Positions 11,830 to 23,910 of a stretch of 64,000 bases of DNA are shown one piece after another. The notes under the pieces were generated by a model. That model made no database searches. It was given only the letters and a program-made list of their open reading frames with translations, and had not been told where the DNA came from. Position 1 is the first letter of the stretch. Every line of letters starts with the position of its first letter. The position numbers and the translations under genes were made by a program. Source of the DNA: Norana najaformis (taxonomy: Eukaryota; Annelida; Clitellata; Crassiclitellata; Hormogastridae). The stretch covers positions 14,919,952 to 14,983,951 of the forward strand of contig OZ029927.1 of assembly GCA_964023275.1 (NCBI GenBank), read 5' to 3'.

Positions 11830-12015
11830 GGGGCACGGTAGCATATTGGATAGAGCGCTGGGTTGTGACGCGGAGAGTACGGGTTCGAGCCTCTTTCGAG
11901 ACGGTTACTGTGTAAGAAGTTTGAGCAAGTCCTTCACTCACAATTGCACGGCGCCATCGATTAATGCTAAGTTATGAGATAATGGCGCCTAACAAATGCA
12001 GAAATAATAATAATA
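11830..12015 (+). mobile_element. tRNA-derived SINE, type 1
   Basis: The head GGGGCACGGTAGCATATTGG and the later GGGTTCGAGCC resemble the A and B boxes of a tRNA gene, with a TTGTGA-like anticodon loop between. The body contains GAGCAAGTCCTTCACTCACA and a GGCGCCATCGATTAATG segment. It ends AATGGCGCCTAACAAATGCA followed by AAT repeats. Close copies lie at 37374-37516 and 53713-53900, with fragments at 28643-28700 (plus) and 26075-26237 (minus). About 185 bases is a normal SINE length. Confidence 0.85.
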
Positions 12016-13734
12016 GGCCTATAATAACAAGAACGTGTTCCACACTGTTCTACTGTTCGTTTACCACTTAAATTTATAGTTTTGTAGACATTTGCTTGTA
12101 CGTGTTCGCGCATTTATAGATCTACAGCGCATTTGGAAAAACTCTCAATGTCACTTCATTTTGCTTCATCTTCGTGCGCCGTTTTCATATTCTGCCTAAT
12201 TTTTCTGCGTAAATGTGTCGCATTTGCATATATTTATTTATACATTTGCCAGTTTTGATTCGGATGTCTGAATGCTTTGAACATATCGAACAATGTATTT
12301 TTCAACAGCAAATGCTATAACCTAATAGCAAATGCACCTGAGTCTATAGGAGAAGAGTAAAATTTCCTTTCAGGTTGTTTCAGGCAATTTCCATGAGATA
12401 CGTATTATCCATTCATATTACTCCGGCTGATACTTCTTTCCTCTCTCTGCTTCTACCCGCAACTCTGCCACTGAAACTACCCTAATGGAAAACAGCTGTC
12501 ATCTCTAAGCTACAGTAAGGAATAATCTATAACAGGGGACAGCTATAACTAGGTTGCTTGCGATTTGTGTTTGGAAGCAATGAGAAGAGAAGCAGTCGGC
12601 ACCAGCTTAAAGCCTGGGAAAACCGCAGCCTAGTTTCAGTATAGTCTGGATCAGTTAGGAGAAATCTTCTCCTTTTCCTTGTGGATATCCTTATCCTTTC
12701 ATAGCTGTATAACCGGGACTATTCAGAAATGCATTGACACGTCGCCTCGACTGTCGTCAACATCCACTCGGTTCTGCTTTCTTTATTTATTCACAAATAG
12801 TCCTTTGAAGCGAACCGAAAATCGAAGCGACTCATTACGGCAGCATTGACGTCATTCATCTCCTTTATTGTCGCCCGCCTTCGTCTGATTTCAGAGGACG
12901 CCGACCGTATGAACTTGAGGATGGCGCGCATTTTCTGAATGCCCAATTTATCCAAATTTGTTTCGAAACTAGATGGAATTTCTACGGCCTTCTCTGTTCA
13001 CTTTCGACACTTCATGCTAAACTGCCGGTAGCTCGTGACTCTGATGGTGAAAGATGATTGAATGATAGGGAAATAACTGCTACTAAACGAACAGCAGTAG
13101 TTCATATAAAGCAGTTCATCCATTTTTGAAAACAGCTACTTTGCCAGCCAGTTGCTTTATTGGTTGGACAGAAGAACGGGAGAATCGGCTTGTCTTTTTG
13201 CCCACGTGCTATCTGTAGTACAGCCTTCTCGAATTTTTCTAACGGTACCTTGTTTAGGTCTACTTTAGACGTGCTCTGGTGCCCAGTTTACAGCTCAACG
13301 GAAAGAGTCGTGCTCAGAGATAGCGAACCAGGGTTTGTTCGCAAATGAACCGCGGGGCTCTGCAAAGCCTCTTAACGCAGACCGCAATAACACTGCAAGC
13401 CCGTTCTTGATTCACAAGTGTAGACAAGTGTTTTGGACCTTGCCAACATAATGATAGCCCTGGCATGTCTTATGCTTGCTAAGCAACAGCAAGAACCCCT
13501 TCCCTTTGACTAGTGATAGGTTAAAAGTAATTCTTGTCGTCCTTTTCTGCTAATGATCATGTCACCTGTTTGCCTGATTGCAGTCCTCCGTCTTTTCAGC
13601 TCTCATGATAGTGGTATTAGTGGCCAATCTGTCCAGCTGTAATTTGTTCTGGCTCACGGGCTGGCTGGCTTTTTACCAGGTCTCAGTTCAGTCTGGTAAT
13701 AACCATTGCGCTTCTAATTGGCTATCTTGAAGAG
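12016..13734. other. Intergenic, no recognised feature
   Basis: About 1.7 kb of non-repetitive sequence without a recognisable gene. The only frame over 60 codons, at 13160-13348, is not similar to anything I know. Confidence 0.45.
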
Positions 13735-13866
13735 GAGGACTGACTGACTGACTGACTGACTTTGACTGACTGATTGACTGACTGATTAAATGAATGAATG
13801 ATTAAATGAATGAATAAATAAATGAATGAATGAATGAATATGAATATGAATGAATGAATGAATGAT
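13735..13866 (+). repeat. (GACT)n then (TGAA)n microsatellites
   Basis: GACT units to about 13790 change to TGAA/TAAA units. No coding content. Confidence 0.9.
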
Positions 13867-14577
13867 ACGGTTCTTGGAGCGTGTTTTCTCTTATGGTGAC
13901 TCCAGTCTCAGGGACTTTCTTCAGGCGGGTGTGGGTGTTCATGTGTGTGTGTGTGTGTCTGTGCTAGATTGGCTTCAAATGGCAAACATCAATTTAAGAA
14001 CAGGAGCCGATAATTACATCGAATCACAGTGAAAACGCACATGACAGCCGAAAACGATTAGCAAAAGAAACAGTATCAGAACTGGTTATATTTGTGTAGT
14101 TCTGAAGCGCCCACGCATCACCTTGACTTCGTGTCTACCTGATATGAGCATAAGGGCAGAGCGACGGTGAATCGAATGCATCTGCTGCTGCTCTTCTATA
14201 GATAGTATGCCAAGCAAACACATCCACGTTGGGCCAACATTGTGCCACATTGACCCAGCGTGTGTGTGCTGGTTGGGTGGGTTGTTAAATTTCCAAGTAA
14301 AAGTTAACCGTTAATTAACAACAAAATGCAAACCTACATAGATTACACGCATATTGTGTTTAAACTACATTATGTAACAGCGAAAAGACCTGCGCTTTTA
14401 TAGGTCTGTACTGCACAGCCTACTAGGCATCCATTAGGCTTTAACAAGACGCATAGATAATATAAACAATGGCATAAGGAAACTTGGCCTAACCCTAATA
14501 ACAGCCTCAATTTGACAAATGATCGAAAAGAGTGATCATTTATTCGCATCCATCGCCGCCATAAGGCTGGCGTCAGG

Positions 14578-14580
14578 AAC

Positions 14581-14633
<53 letters not shown>

Positions 14634-14667
14634 GTGATGATGGTGATAATGATGATGATGATGATGC
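14578..14667 (+). repeat. (GAT)n microsatellite
   Basis: About 17 pure GAT units and then GGT/AAT variants. The poly-aspartate (plus) and poly-histidine (minus) frames over it are artefacts. Confidence 0.95.
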
Positions 14668-14807
14668 ATTATTTCATATTAGTCTGTTCCACTGTCATTT
14701 ATGTTGCATATATATATATATATAGACACATATATGCATAATATGAAAGATATATACATATGTATAATATGCATAACATTATGTATGATACAGGCGCTCG
14801 TTTACAT

Positions 14808-15098
14808 GTAGTTGTAGCCTTAACAGAAACAACCTGTCTTACATCAAAATGCCATTGGCTGTTTCCGATATGACATTTTATGAGCAATAATAGAGACATG
14901 ACGCCCAAGACGCACGATACGTCTCCTTTATATATACATATATATATGTGTGTGTGTAGTATATATAGCTCTATGGCTATATATGTAGGGACCTTTCGTG
15001 CGTCTTGGACATTATGGCTCTCTTATTATTGATCATAACGAGTCGAAACGGTAAAAGCCAACGGTATTTGATTACAAGGTATCTTGCCTCAATCAAAC
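14808..15098. mobile_element. Degenerate long inverted repeat (possible fold-back element)
   Basis: The left arm includes GAGCAATAATAGAGAC and CCCAAGACGCACGA. The right arm, read on the other strand, has GATCAATAATAAGAGAG and TCCAAGACGCACGA in the same order. Similarity continues outward through CATTGGCTGTTT versus CGTTGGCTTTTA. Arms are about 100-120 bases, around an AT-rich centre near 14930-14990. This could be a MITE or two head-to-head copies of one repeat. Confidence 0.6.
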
Positions 15099-15112
15099 AC
15101 TATATAATTGAA

Positions 15113-15113
<1 letters not shown>

Positions 15114-15157
<44 letters not shown>
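15114..15157. repeat. (TA)n microsatellite
   Basis: Pure TA dinucleotides, about 22 units, just beyond the right arm of the inverted repeat. Confidence 0.95.
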
Positions 15158-15158
<1 letters not shown>

Positions 15159-15726
15159 GATACTTCAAATATATAGTGTTCATATATATAGTGTTTATAT
15201 ATATATAATTTTTTATATTGGCCGATATTAATGGTACATAACAGAGGCGACGCATAGTCCGCCATCGCGCATTTATTGACTGATGTCCGACAACAAAGCG
15301 CAGTGGATGAAAAGACGATAGAAAGGACGTTAGAGGGCGGACGAATGTCCTAAAGTGGAATTGCCATCGGCAGATTATGGATTTCAGTCGAGTAATGCGA
15401 GTTGCCAAGGAAACTTTATGGACGAATAAACCGTGTCATTGAAATGTACAGAATTTCAATATTCAAGACGACGGTTTAAGGCAAGTATTGAAATATGGGG
15501 AAAAATGAGAAAAACAAAAACAAGCAAAACTAGTAGAACTATTGCAAAAGAGGCGGATGGTCATTGCAGGATGTAAGCACCGCTATAAAAACGTGGATGA
15601 ATATAACTTTGACTTTAACTATAATAATAGTTTCGCCAAACTTTTGATAGAAAAAGTCGATATCATTGACTTTGACAGTAGAAAATGGACAACATAGAAT
15701 ACGTGTTTAACTGTAACGATACTCTC

Positions 15727-15728
<2 letters not shown>

Positions 15729-15774
<46 letters not shown>
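15729..15774. repeat. (TA)n microsatellite
   Basis: About 22 TA units with one interruption at the left edge. Confidence 0.95.
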
Positions 15775-15776
<2 letters not shown>

Positions 15777-15837
15777 CAAAACATTTAATAGAAATAGAAA
15801 AAGTGGATGACTTTAATTTTGACTTTATAACAATACT

Positions 15838-15990
15838 AGCACAGTCCGTACTTGGGGGCCTTAAATGGCGTGGCGCCCATTCAAACGGGCATCGGTAGTG
15901 AAGGATCAATTCATTGAAAAATGAGCAGGGTCGAGGCCATACGCGTTCGCTACATAAAACCGTGTACATTTACATTTAATTTACATTTAC
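15838..15990 (+). mobile_element. (ACATTT)-tail retroelement 3' end
   Basis: Contains TTAAATGGCGTGGCGCCCAT, a shortened middle and GTCGAGGCCATACGCG. It then has TTCGCTACATAAAACC, GTGTACATTTACATTT and further repeats of the tail. About seven copies of this module occur in the window: plus at 15.8, 19.6 and 57.0 kb; minus at 39.3, 46.3, 54.7 and 56.6 kb. Confidence 0.75.
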
Positions 15991-15999
15991 TGTCAGCAA

Positions 16000-17770
16000 A
16001 ACTTGTGGTTCGCTTTCTGTAAGAGATGACTTAGATATGTAAACAACAGTTGCTCGCCACTATCAAAAGTTCAGATCATATCGGATCATTCAAGTGAAGC
16101 GCAAAAACCGACAGAGCAATCTTACAGCCGAACAACATTGCACTGGATTTTGGATGACGGAAACAAACTGTCAGGCAGCACGACCTTGGGTGGTGATTCG
16201 AACCCTGGGCCAGGTGGGTACGGCGGGGAATAACCGAAGAGACAAATGAAGTTTCCTAAATGGCTGCAAATAATAAAAGATATTAAGAACATTTTGCAGA
16301 CTGTGTCGCTCTTCGTCTATTATTCACTACCTATTATTTGACCCATGTGTTTTTTTAATGGAGACGAAAAAACAAGGTACTCTAAACTATTAACTGACTC
16401 GAGGATTCCGTTCGGAAAGAAACTGAATTAATAATTAGTAACTTCTAATGCGTCGGTGTATAATGCATAAGACATCAACCGATGGCGCACCAAAGCCAAA
16501 CTGCAAATTAGTATTAATGAATTAGAGAATTAGAATTTATTAGCGGTCGTGCAGTTGTGTGTTGAGACCCTTGGGCTTTGATTTCGCTCGTGTAAATTCC
16601 TTTCCATTATCCTTCCCAAAGACGAGCATGACGTTCCTATTATGAATTAGGCTCCCCGTGGTCTAATGTTGATGCTGTCTTTTCTAGCTCGCAGCTGTTT
16701 TGAGATCGCGGTTTCGATGGCGAGCGAATATATTCACAGCTGGTCAGAAATTAAACTATGACGCCATCTTGACAGTTTGCAGAGAGACGTTGGTCCTGAA
16801 CGGATTACATAAATACACACATATGAATATAAAACAGGATTAAAAGATAGTTGAAACCACAGTAAGAGTATTTTACAGGCAAGCCAGTTTTCGGCTTTTT
16901 CCTGGGTACAGTCTGCGCACAAAATCTTTCTATCGAAGAACCTCGCTGACGACCTATCACAGTAGTTGAAAGTGATATATTGCAATTCTATAAATAGCAG
17001 AGACTGATAAACGAAGCACTTCTGTCAGGAGAGAGAGAGAGGAGGAAGCGGAGTTGGCACAGCATTCAAACACCTTGCAGGCTGCCTTTGATGTCGCCAC
17101 GTCAAGAAATTTCCAAGTTGGCGCCGGTTTCTGTCCGTCGACAAAGTGGGCTGACAGAGCGAAGACTCGCGTAGGCCGACGTTGCTGAATGGAACCGACA
17201 TAACATTTACGACTCGAGCATTATTTTGATGTGCCGTGGCCGACTGCCCGGGGCTTGGATGACAGTGAACCAAAGACTGACAGGTGATGATATATGCTAC
17301 AACGTTCTCTTAGCTGATCGCGTATGCCGCTTTATGGTGATTCTTTGTCCTCGGCATGCTGCTAGGGTGATATTATTTGTATCATGTAAAACATACAGCT
17401 TCTCGTAAAAGCCTCACAGCTGTTGTTCTGTAGTTAATTATGTATGCGCTGAATAATTCAGCTAAAACGTAAATATTTGTCCTCTGTTATTGCAGTATTT
17501 ACGTGGTTTAACTATGGACGAAAATTGGTGCGAGCGCTGAGGGTGCCGTCTCCAGCTTTGCACATCTTTCAGCTAAATGCAAACCATACAGCGTTATGGC
17601 CCCACGTGAGCGCTTAGCTCAGCACGTGATCAGAAATATGATCAAGACAGGCGCTAACGCAGGAGATAATGGCGGAACTGAAATGAGATTCTATAAGCTT
17701 ACAAGCAATGCCAGCCAGTCGCTGACGATAGGTTAGCTCTTGAGAGGTTTTCTGAAAAGCTTTATGTAAA
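16000..17770. other. Intergenic, no recognised feature
   Basis: No protein-like frame. A GATTCGAACC phrase near 16196 resembles a reversed B box, but I could not find a matching A box, so no SINE is called. Confidence 0.4.
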
Positions 17771-17778
17771 AGCTCAGA

Positions 17779-18118
17779 TACATGTATGTATGTTTTTGCG
17801 TATTATGTAAATATGAATGTATGTATGTATGTATGTATGTGTGTACCAATATATATGTATGTATGTCTGTATGTATTCATGTACGTATGTATGTATACAT
17901 ATATGAATGTATGTACTTATGTATGTATGTATGTATGAATGTATGCATGCATGAATGTATGTATTTATGTATGTATGTATGTATGTATGTTTGTATGTAT
18001 GAATGTATGTATGTATATATGTATGTATGTATGTATGTTTGTATATATGTATGTATGTATGTATGTACTGTATGTATGTATGTATGTACTGTATGTATGT
18101 ATGGATGTGTGTATGTGA
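17779..18118 (+). repeat. (ATGT)n microsatellite
   Basis: About 340 bases of ATGT with AATG, CTGT and TTGT variants. It runs directly into a minus-strand retroelement 3' end at 18119, so on the minus strand it is the tail of that element. Confidence 0.95.
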
Positions 18119-18200
18119 ACACTTTATTTAGCGTCTTTTAAGTATCTCACAAAAGCGCTGCCTTCGCTAACCTAAATACTGTTAAAGTCGTTACGAATAA
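18119..18200 (-). mobile_element. (ATAC)-tail LINE 3' UTR fragment
   Basis: On the minus strand GGCAGCGCTTTTGTGAGATA, CTTAAAAGACGCTAAATAAAG and then GTTCACATACAC lead into the ATAC array. The same 3' UTR follows LINE codons at 5131-5235, which identifies this fragment as the end of that LINE family. Confidence 0.65.
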
Positions 18201-18654
18201 AAAGTTATAATCTGACGCAAAGCCTCTTACCATCAAAACGAAATCCTTGCATCCACATACGTGTATGTTCAACTGTATCTGCATGTATAATGAAGCATAC
18301 ACTTAGGCTTACATGTACGCATATACATACACATACATATGCACCTATACAGCAGACTAGTATGCATACACATCCAGATGTAGCCTATGAAAACTAGTTT
18401 CCTGTATCGCAAGGAATTCGATAAGTGACAGGATTTTATTAATGCAGTGTAATGGCGGGTTATCGCAGCGCCATCTTTCAAAACGTCCGTCTGCATTGTT
18501 TGTCGATGCTGTACATTTCATGCCAGCTGCAGCAACCGGTGTGAGCACGTACACACTCTACAGGCACTTGCGCGTAATCCAATGATGCGCTTAGGGATAG
18601 GCGTGTGGTTAGGAGAACTAAGCCAATAACTACACCGACACCCACTCAGGAACA

Positions 18655-19170
18655 GGCATACTTAAACAGAGACACATATTCAAAAAGAGACACACATATA
18701 CAAACGGAGACACACATATACAAACACACACACATACAAACAGACACACACATATACAAACAGAGACCCATATACAAACAGAGACACACATGCAAACAGA
18801 GACATATACAAACAGAGACCCATATACAAACAGAGAACTACAAACAGAGACACATATACAAACAGAGACACACGTGCAAACAGAGACATATACAAAGAGT
18901 GACATATACAAACAGACACACACATATATACACACAGAGACACATACGCACAGACACGTACAGGCATAACATAGAGACACACATGAACACATACGCACAG
19001 TCAACGTAAGCACACACAAATAAAGACAAAGAGACGCATAAACATACATTCACAAACGCAGGAGCACTCAGGCAGCCTATACGAACACACACACAGGCAC
19101 TACGACATACACAGGTACACAGATACATTTCACACTGACACACACACACACACACACACACACACCAACA
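18655..19170 (+). repeat. CA-rich tandem array with AAACAGAGACACATATAC units
   Basis: Irregular units of about 16-20 bases (ACAAACAGAGACACATAT) run for 250 bases. Looser ACACAC/CACATA sequence follows, with a pure (CA)n block at about 19138-19164. All long frames on both strands here are repeat translations. Confidence 0.9.
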
Positions 19171-19630
19171 CATAAAATACACAGCCTATGGAAGAACACA
19201 TCCGCGTCGGTTACGAATAATAGTCGTTGTTATCCGCAAGTCTGCCATACAAAACGCATTCAGGGCCATTCCCAAATTGGCTGCTATCGGCCATACACGC
19301 AACTCAAGTGCCTTCGTGGAGTATACGCTGGCATGCGATTCCGCCCTAAACACGCCTGGGATTCATGTGGTCAGGCATTTCTACTCGTTGGCTGGTCGTA
19401 ACACGACGCTTCTACAGGTTGTCTTGTCTGGCTGTAGCAATAGCGAATGTTTTCAATTCTAATCTAATAGGGGCACTTCTATCGCGCCATTATCGCAATA
19501 CATAAGACAGCAATCGATGGTAACTTCGACGTGAAACGGCGTTCCATGATCGCGATTTGCTTTGGACAGAACCAAGATTCGTTCGTTCGTTCGTTCTATC
19601 TGTCTTTCCTCAATGTTTCAGGCATTTATA

Positions 19631-19802
19631 GGGTAGACCCAAAAAGGGACGGAAGTCCCGCTTAATACAGAGATTTGAATCTCGGGCTAAGAAAGGTCCG
19701 TGCACGGGGACCTTAAATGGCGTGTAGCAGTGGTGAAGGGTCTCACCCGTTAAGGTCAAGGCCATACGGTCGCTATAGAAAAACGTGTACAATTTACAAT
19801 TT
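19631..19802 (+). mobile_element. (ACATTT)-tail retroelement 3' end, extended copy
   Basis: Begins GGTAGACCCAAAAAGGGACG and GAAGTCCCGCTTAATACAGA. It continues with the CCTTAAATGGCG core, then GCCATACGGTCGCTATAGAA and AACGTGTACAATTTACAAT. It reaches further 5' than the other copies and shows that the GGGTCTACC phrase near 3770 belongs to related elements. No coding was recognised. Confidence 0.7.
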
Positions 19803-20269
19803 TTTCATATGAGAGTCGTCTGTGTAACATCGAATGAGTTTAAACTGAAGGGTGATCACGGAACAGCAATGAGTTAAACCGGCTACGTAATCATGGGCGT
19901 TAAAATCGCATTAGTGTCTCGTGCTTGTGGGCACTGGTTTTAGAAGTACAGGCAGCACAACTGCATATCTGTCTAGGCCAAGTCAGCTCAGCCATTTTCT
20001 CTCAAACTGTGCTATTTATCGTATAGTTGTTAATACAGCCAATGAGAAGACATTTGGACAGTATTGCGCATTCAGTCTGTCTTTGTTTGGAGACACAAAG
20101 CCATCGAACGACAACGGTTCGAATACATGACTGTTCGTCGAGACATGGTTTTTATGGGGCTACGGAGGCTGCGCGGCTCCGAGACGAATTACTGGGACGA
20201 GTGCAGCGTCTTTTGTGCTTGGTCCACATGCTGTGGCGTGTACCATGTAACTGAGTTGGATGCCAGGCA

Positions 20270-20475
20270 GCTTCTTTCTGTACTTCTGTCTGTCCTGTCT
20301 GTCCTTCTCTCTCCTCTCATTCTCCTTCTGTCTCTCCTTTCCTCTCCTTCTGTCACTCGTTCTTTCTTCCTTCTCTCTCTCGTTCTGTCTCTCCTTCTGT
20401 CTCTCCTTTCTCTCCTTCTTTCTCTCCTTCTTTCTCTCCTTCTTTATCTTCTTCTCTCGCCTTTCAATATCTCAT
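20270..20475 (+). repeat. Pyrimidine-rich CTTT/CTCT/CTGT tract
   Basis: Units such as CTCTCCTTCTTTCTCTCCTT repeat irregularly. Frames rich in Leu/Ser are artefacts. Confidence 0.85.
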
Positions 20476-20562
20476 TCATTTTCTGTCTTAATCCTCAAGC
20501 CCTTCTCTCACGCAAATTGTTTTTTATTCACTCAGTCTTTCTTCGTCTCCCCTCTGTCTGTT

Positions 20563-20680
20563 CTTCTGTCTGTCTGTCTGTTTGTCTTCCTGTCCCTTCG
20601 TCCGTCCGTCCGTCAATCCTTCAGTCCCTCAGTTCGTCCGTCCGTCCGTCCGTCCGTCCGTCCGTCTGTCTGTTTGCCCT
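20563..20680 (+). repeat. (CTGT)n and (CCGT)n microsatellites
   Basis: CTGT units followed by CCGT units, with two CCGT blocks separated by CAATCCTTCAGTCCCTCAG. The VRPSVRPSVRPS frame is a repeat translation. Confidence 0.9.
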
Positions 20681-20689
20681 CCTATTTCC

Positions 20690-21960
20690 CTTAATTACAA
20701 CTTCTCTGTATATTTTTATTTAATCGAAAATTCCATTTTCTTGTTGCAGCAATATGCTCGTTGAAAGACAAATCTGTACTACCGACATCTTATGCTCTTG
20801 AAACGCGATGTGTCGCAGCCAATAGTGCCCAGCTGTGAACTTTGTATGCAACTGTAGGTCAGCCAAATAGAGTTGAAGCCGTCACTCTGTATGACCGGCT
20901 GAGATGAGATGAAAGGAGACAGCTGGGAAGTAATGAATAGGACGGAACTGAGCATTCGATAGGGCACAGTGGAACATGGTAGACAGAGAAGGAGACATGG
21001 TGACAGATAGAAGACATAAATACACATTAAATCTGTCAGCTGTACTAACGTCTTGAAGCAACAACGCTGAAGATATTTTGCCTCGCATTTGCGTCGAGTA
21101 TACAATTCCAAACCTATTTTCCACGCTTCCTTTCGTTCTCCGTTTCGCCCCTTTAATTAAATTGCGATCCGTTTTCTGCCATCTTCCTTTCAGTTCTGTT
21201 TTCGTTCAGTCATGTTCCTTTAATTTCTTTCCTCTTTGTTCATTTTCGGTGTCTTTCCCTTGTATTCCTTTCCATTAACTCCTCGTCTCTTATTTCAATT
21301 ATCCATCTTCCACTGAGCTCCTGTGCATTTCATCACCCTGTTTTCCCGGCCTGACCATCGACGAATTCTAATCTGGCACCGTGACTGAGCCAACAGCCTG
21401 ACTCTTATAGTCATTGATATATAGTCATGAGGCCCCTTTTCAGAAACCTTCATGTAGGTTAAACTGCGGCTGGGTTGCAAACATGTACACGTTCGCAGGT
21501 CTCAGTGTGTTGGGGGACCCTGCCCCAGCTCCTGCAAATTATACTTTAGGTCCATTAGGTTCTTGGCACCACAGTCCAGACCCAAAGCGGTGCCTCAGAA
21601 TACAGCAGGCGTAGAGACTCGAAACTGTCACCTCGGGTTGAACTGCAATGCACTTAGCTCAGAACAAAGTGAAAACGATTGCATGTTAAATATTTGTTAA
21701 GTTGCCTAAGATGTGAGGACCTGAATATAAAGACAACTCGGACCAACATGAAACAGCCGACGACAACGACTGAAACTAGATGGATTTGGCCAGACTCTAT
21801 TACAGCTGTAGACGCTCTGTTACCTTCATCAGTTAGAAGCCGGATGCTTCTAGATAAGATTAGCTTTATCGGCTTTAACTCAATTCGTGGACTCATCGTA
21901 TGACGGCAGGAAACAACGGACGTGACCCGGAAATTCTGTGAAACATGGTAAACCGTCCTG
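20690..21960. other. Intergenic, no recognised feature
   Basis: No protein-like frame or RNA gene recognised. Short frames on both strands are unconvincing. Confidence 0.4.
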
Positions 21961-21965
21961 GCGCC

Positions 21966-21968
<3 letters not shown>

Positions 21969-22000
<32 letters not shown>
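21969..22000 (+). repeat. (CTG)n trinucleotide repeat
   Basis: Ten to eleven CTG units. It lies in frame upstream of the LINE fragment at 22.1 kb but is separated from it by unrelated sequence. Confidence 0.95.
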
Positions 22001-22001
<1 letters not shown>

Positions 22002-22124
22002 CTGCAAGAATCTCATATTTGCCTACATTCATCCTCTTTCCACTCTATCCATCCTCCTCCGTCTCCTCCCCTTTTCTTCCTCATTATGTCGCGTCCTCTG
22101 TCGTATTTGCTTTTTCGTGTAGCA

Positions 22125-22467
22125 CTCGATCAATGGACAATGAATCTTGTTGTGCCTCGTACCAGGACAGCATTGGATTCTCGAGGGTTCTCGGTTGTAG
22201 TTCCACGGCTTTGGAATTCGCTTCCGAGTTCTGTTCCTTCTGTCAGTTCTTTGATGTCGTTCAGGTCAAAACTTAAGACGCATCTCTTTCAACTTGCTTA
22301 TCGACCGTAGCCATACTTCTGGTTTCTCTGACCTATCGAAATTCGACCTGGATTCTCCAGTGGATCATGAATTTTATTACAATTTCACTCGAAGCGACCA
22401 TCGACTGATGCAGTGGGCATTATGATAACGGCGCTATAGAAGTCATTAGATTAGATTAGATTAGATC
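22125..22467 (+). mobile_element. LINE (CR1/L2-like) C-terminus, 3' UTR and (AGATT)n tail
   Basis: A frame from about 22140 reads NLVVPRTRTALDSRGFSVV, then PRLWNSLPSSV, then SFRSKLKTHLFQLAY and a stop at 22310. This is the usual C-terminal order in CR1/L2-like LINE ORF2 after the reverse transcriptase: VPRTRT, GxRxFSVxxPRLWNSLP, FxxxLKTHLF. The 3' UTR continues through GAAGCGACCATCGACTGATG to ACGGCGCTATAGAAGTC, then ATTAGATTAGATTAG. The polymerase domain is absent, so the copy is 5'-truncated and cannot move itself. Related 3' ends lie at 55747-55840 (minus) and 62840-62936 (plus). Confidence 0.85.
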
Positions 22468-22599
22468 CTGCGCTAAATATATGTCGATAAACACACACAG
22501 CTCAGCCACAAAAATTCAAATGACGAGAACACTGTAAATTTTCTCTGTCTCTGTCTGTCTCTGTCTCTGTGTCTGCCTCTGCCTCTGTCTCTCTCCCTC

Positions 22600-22700
22600 T
22601 GTAATGTAATGACATGCATTCTGGCATTTATGTAGCGCCACCTTAAGCAAATTCTCACCCAACAACACCAGTGCATTCAAGGCACGTTTCAGCCTTTGAC
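22600..22700 (-). mobile_element. LINE-like 3' end with ATTAC tail, minus strand
   Basis: On the minus strand GGTGGCGCTACATAAATGCC is followed by AGAATGCATGTCATTACATTAC. The end motif and ATTAC tail match the better-preserved LINE at 50.05-50.69 kb. Coding part not recognised. Confidence 0.5.
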
Positions 22701-22719
22701 GACATAAAGACATAGAATT

Positions 22720-23520
22720 CCTAAGGAGTTTTTGTGTTGAGTTATTTGTTAAACCGTTTCAGCATAAACTAACCAATTGTAAATATTTTAGCCTAATATT
22801 TAGTGTTTTGAATAATAGTACTCTGTCTTATATTAGCATGTGGCTTTTAAAACTAACATGCTAGCATTGTTATGCGTAATAACTATTCTGAATTCAATAG
22901 GAAGTGACCTATAGTAAGAAAGACAAACATATACGTGCGCGCACATTCATATGAACATACACAGCCACAGACAGACATGTACAGAAATACATGTAAACAA
23001 ACAGGCAAATACATCAGACAGACAATCGCTGAAACAAAGACATACACGAGAATTACAAAATTGATCAGAAACAGAAATTAAAAGGAAATAAACACAAGGA
23101 ATAATTTGACTCGTCTTCCAATTCATTTATAGTTTACAGCTCCAATTATATGCTACAGATGTCGTGTGTGCTGTTTTATGCTAATGGTTTTCTTTGTATG
23201 ACGACAATAGTAGTTCGTTTATGCAATAAAACTATTTAACCGAGATGAACAGGAAGTCGGACAGTCAGAAATAAATTACACCTGGTTTCAGGTGAGTTCG
23301 TGAGTCAGTATTTGAAGGATTTTGAAAAGTAGGGAAGCCCATAGGAGACATGCGATCATTTTTATTTATCTATTGCGCACTGGATAAATAACATAATAGC
23401 ATGTCCCCTATTGGCGTCCGTAGAAAAGCGAGGTAAATTAACGAAATAGACTTTGAAGTTCACTGAGCAAACGGCAACGAGTTGCTGAGGCAGAAGATGT
23501 GGAGTTGCTTTTAAAAGCGA
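22720..23520. other. Intergenic, no recognised feature
   Basis: Ordinary sequence with a short run of ACAGACA/ATACA units near 22920-23050. No gene recognised. Confidence 0.4.
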
Positions 23521-23544
23521 CTTACTGAGGTGATATAATGATGA

Positions 23545-23910
23545 GTGGCACTGGTCGATGGGAGGATGGGAGAGATTTACATGGCATCGAGGCTTAAGAC
23601 GATTACAGGGAAGGCTGCTAGGATGAGGAGAAAGGCGAGGATGCTGAGCAAGGCGATGCTAAGGATATTGAAGGCTGTGACGTCCGTGTTGGTGCTGGTG
23701 ATGATAACGAGGATGCTGATGAGGACGATGATACTGATAACGATTCGGTTGATTAGCGTAAGGATGAAATCGATGGTGAAAATGGCGCTATATGTTTAAT
23801 GATTTTAGGATGATGATGATGGTGGTGGTGATGGTGATGGTGATGATGATGATGGTGATGATGATGATGAAGATCACAATGTTAACGAGGCTGATGATGA
23901 CATGGATAAT
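23545..23910 (+). repeat. GAT/GGT-rich region with (GATGAT/GGTGAT)n core
   Basis: Loose GATGAGGATGCTGA-like sequence becomes near-pure GATGGTGATGAT from about 23808 to 23880. The methionine-rich plus frames (MMMMVVVMVMVMMMM) are artefacts. Confidence 0.75.

Noticed and set aside
11830-12015. Functional tRNA gene at the SINE heads
   Set aside because: Only box-like phrases are kept. Stems do not pair well, and the sequence continues into a SINE body repeated elsewhere.
14205-14285. GTTGGGCCAACATTGTGCCA phrase resembling MITE interiors
   Set aside because: No inverted partner or second copy was found in the window.
14370-14725. Poly-His and poly-Asp frames
   Set aside because: Produced by the (GAT)n microsatellite on the two strands.
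16180-16280. Possible reversed SINE near GATTCGAACC
   Set aside because: No A box or body match was found, so one short phrase is not enough.
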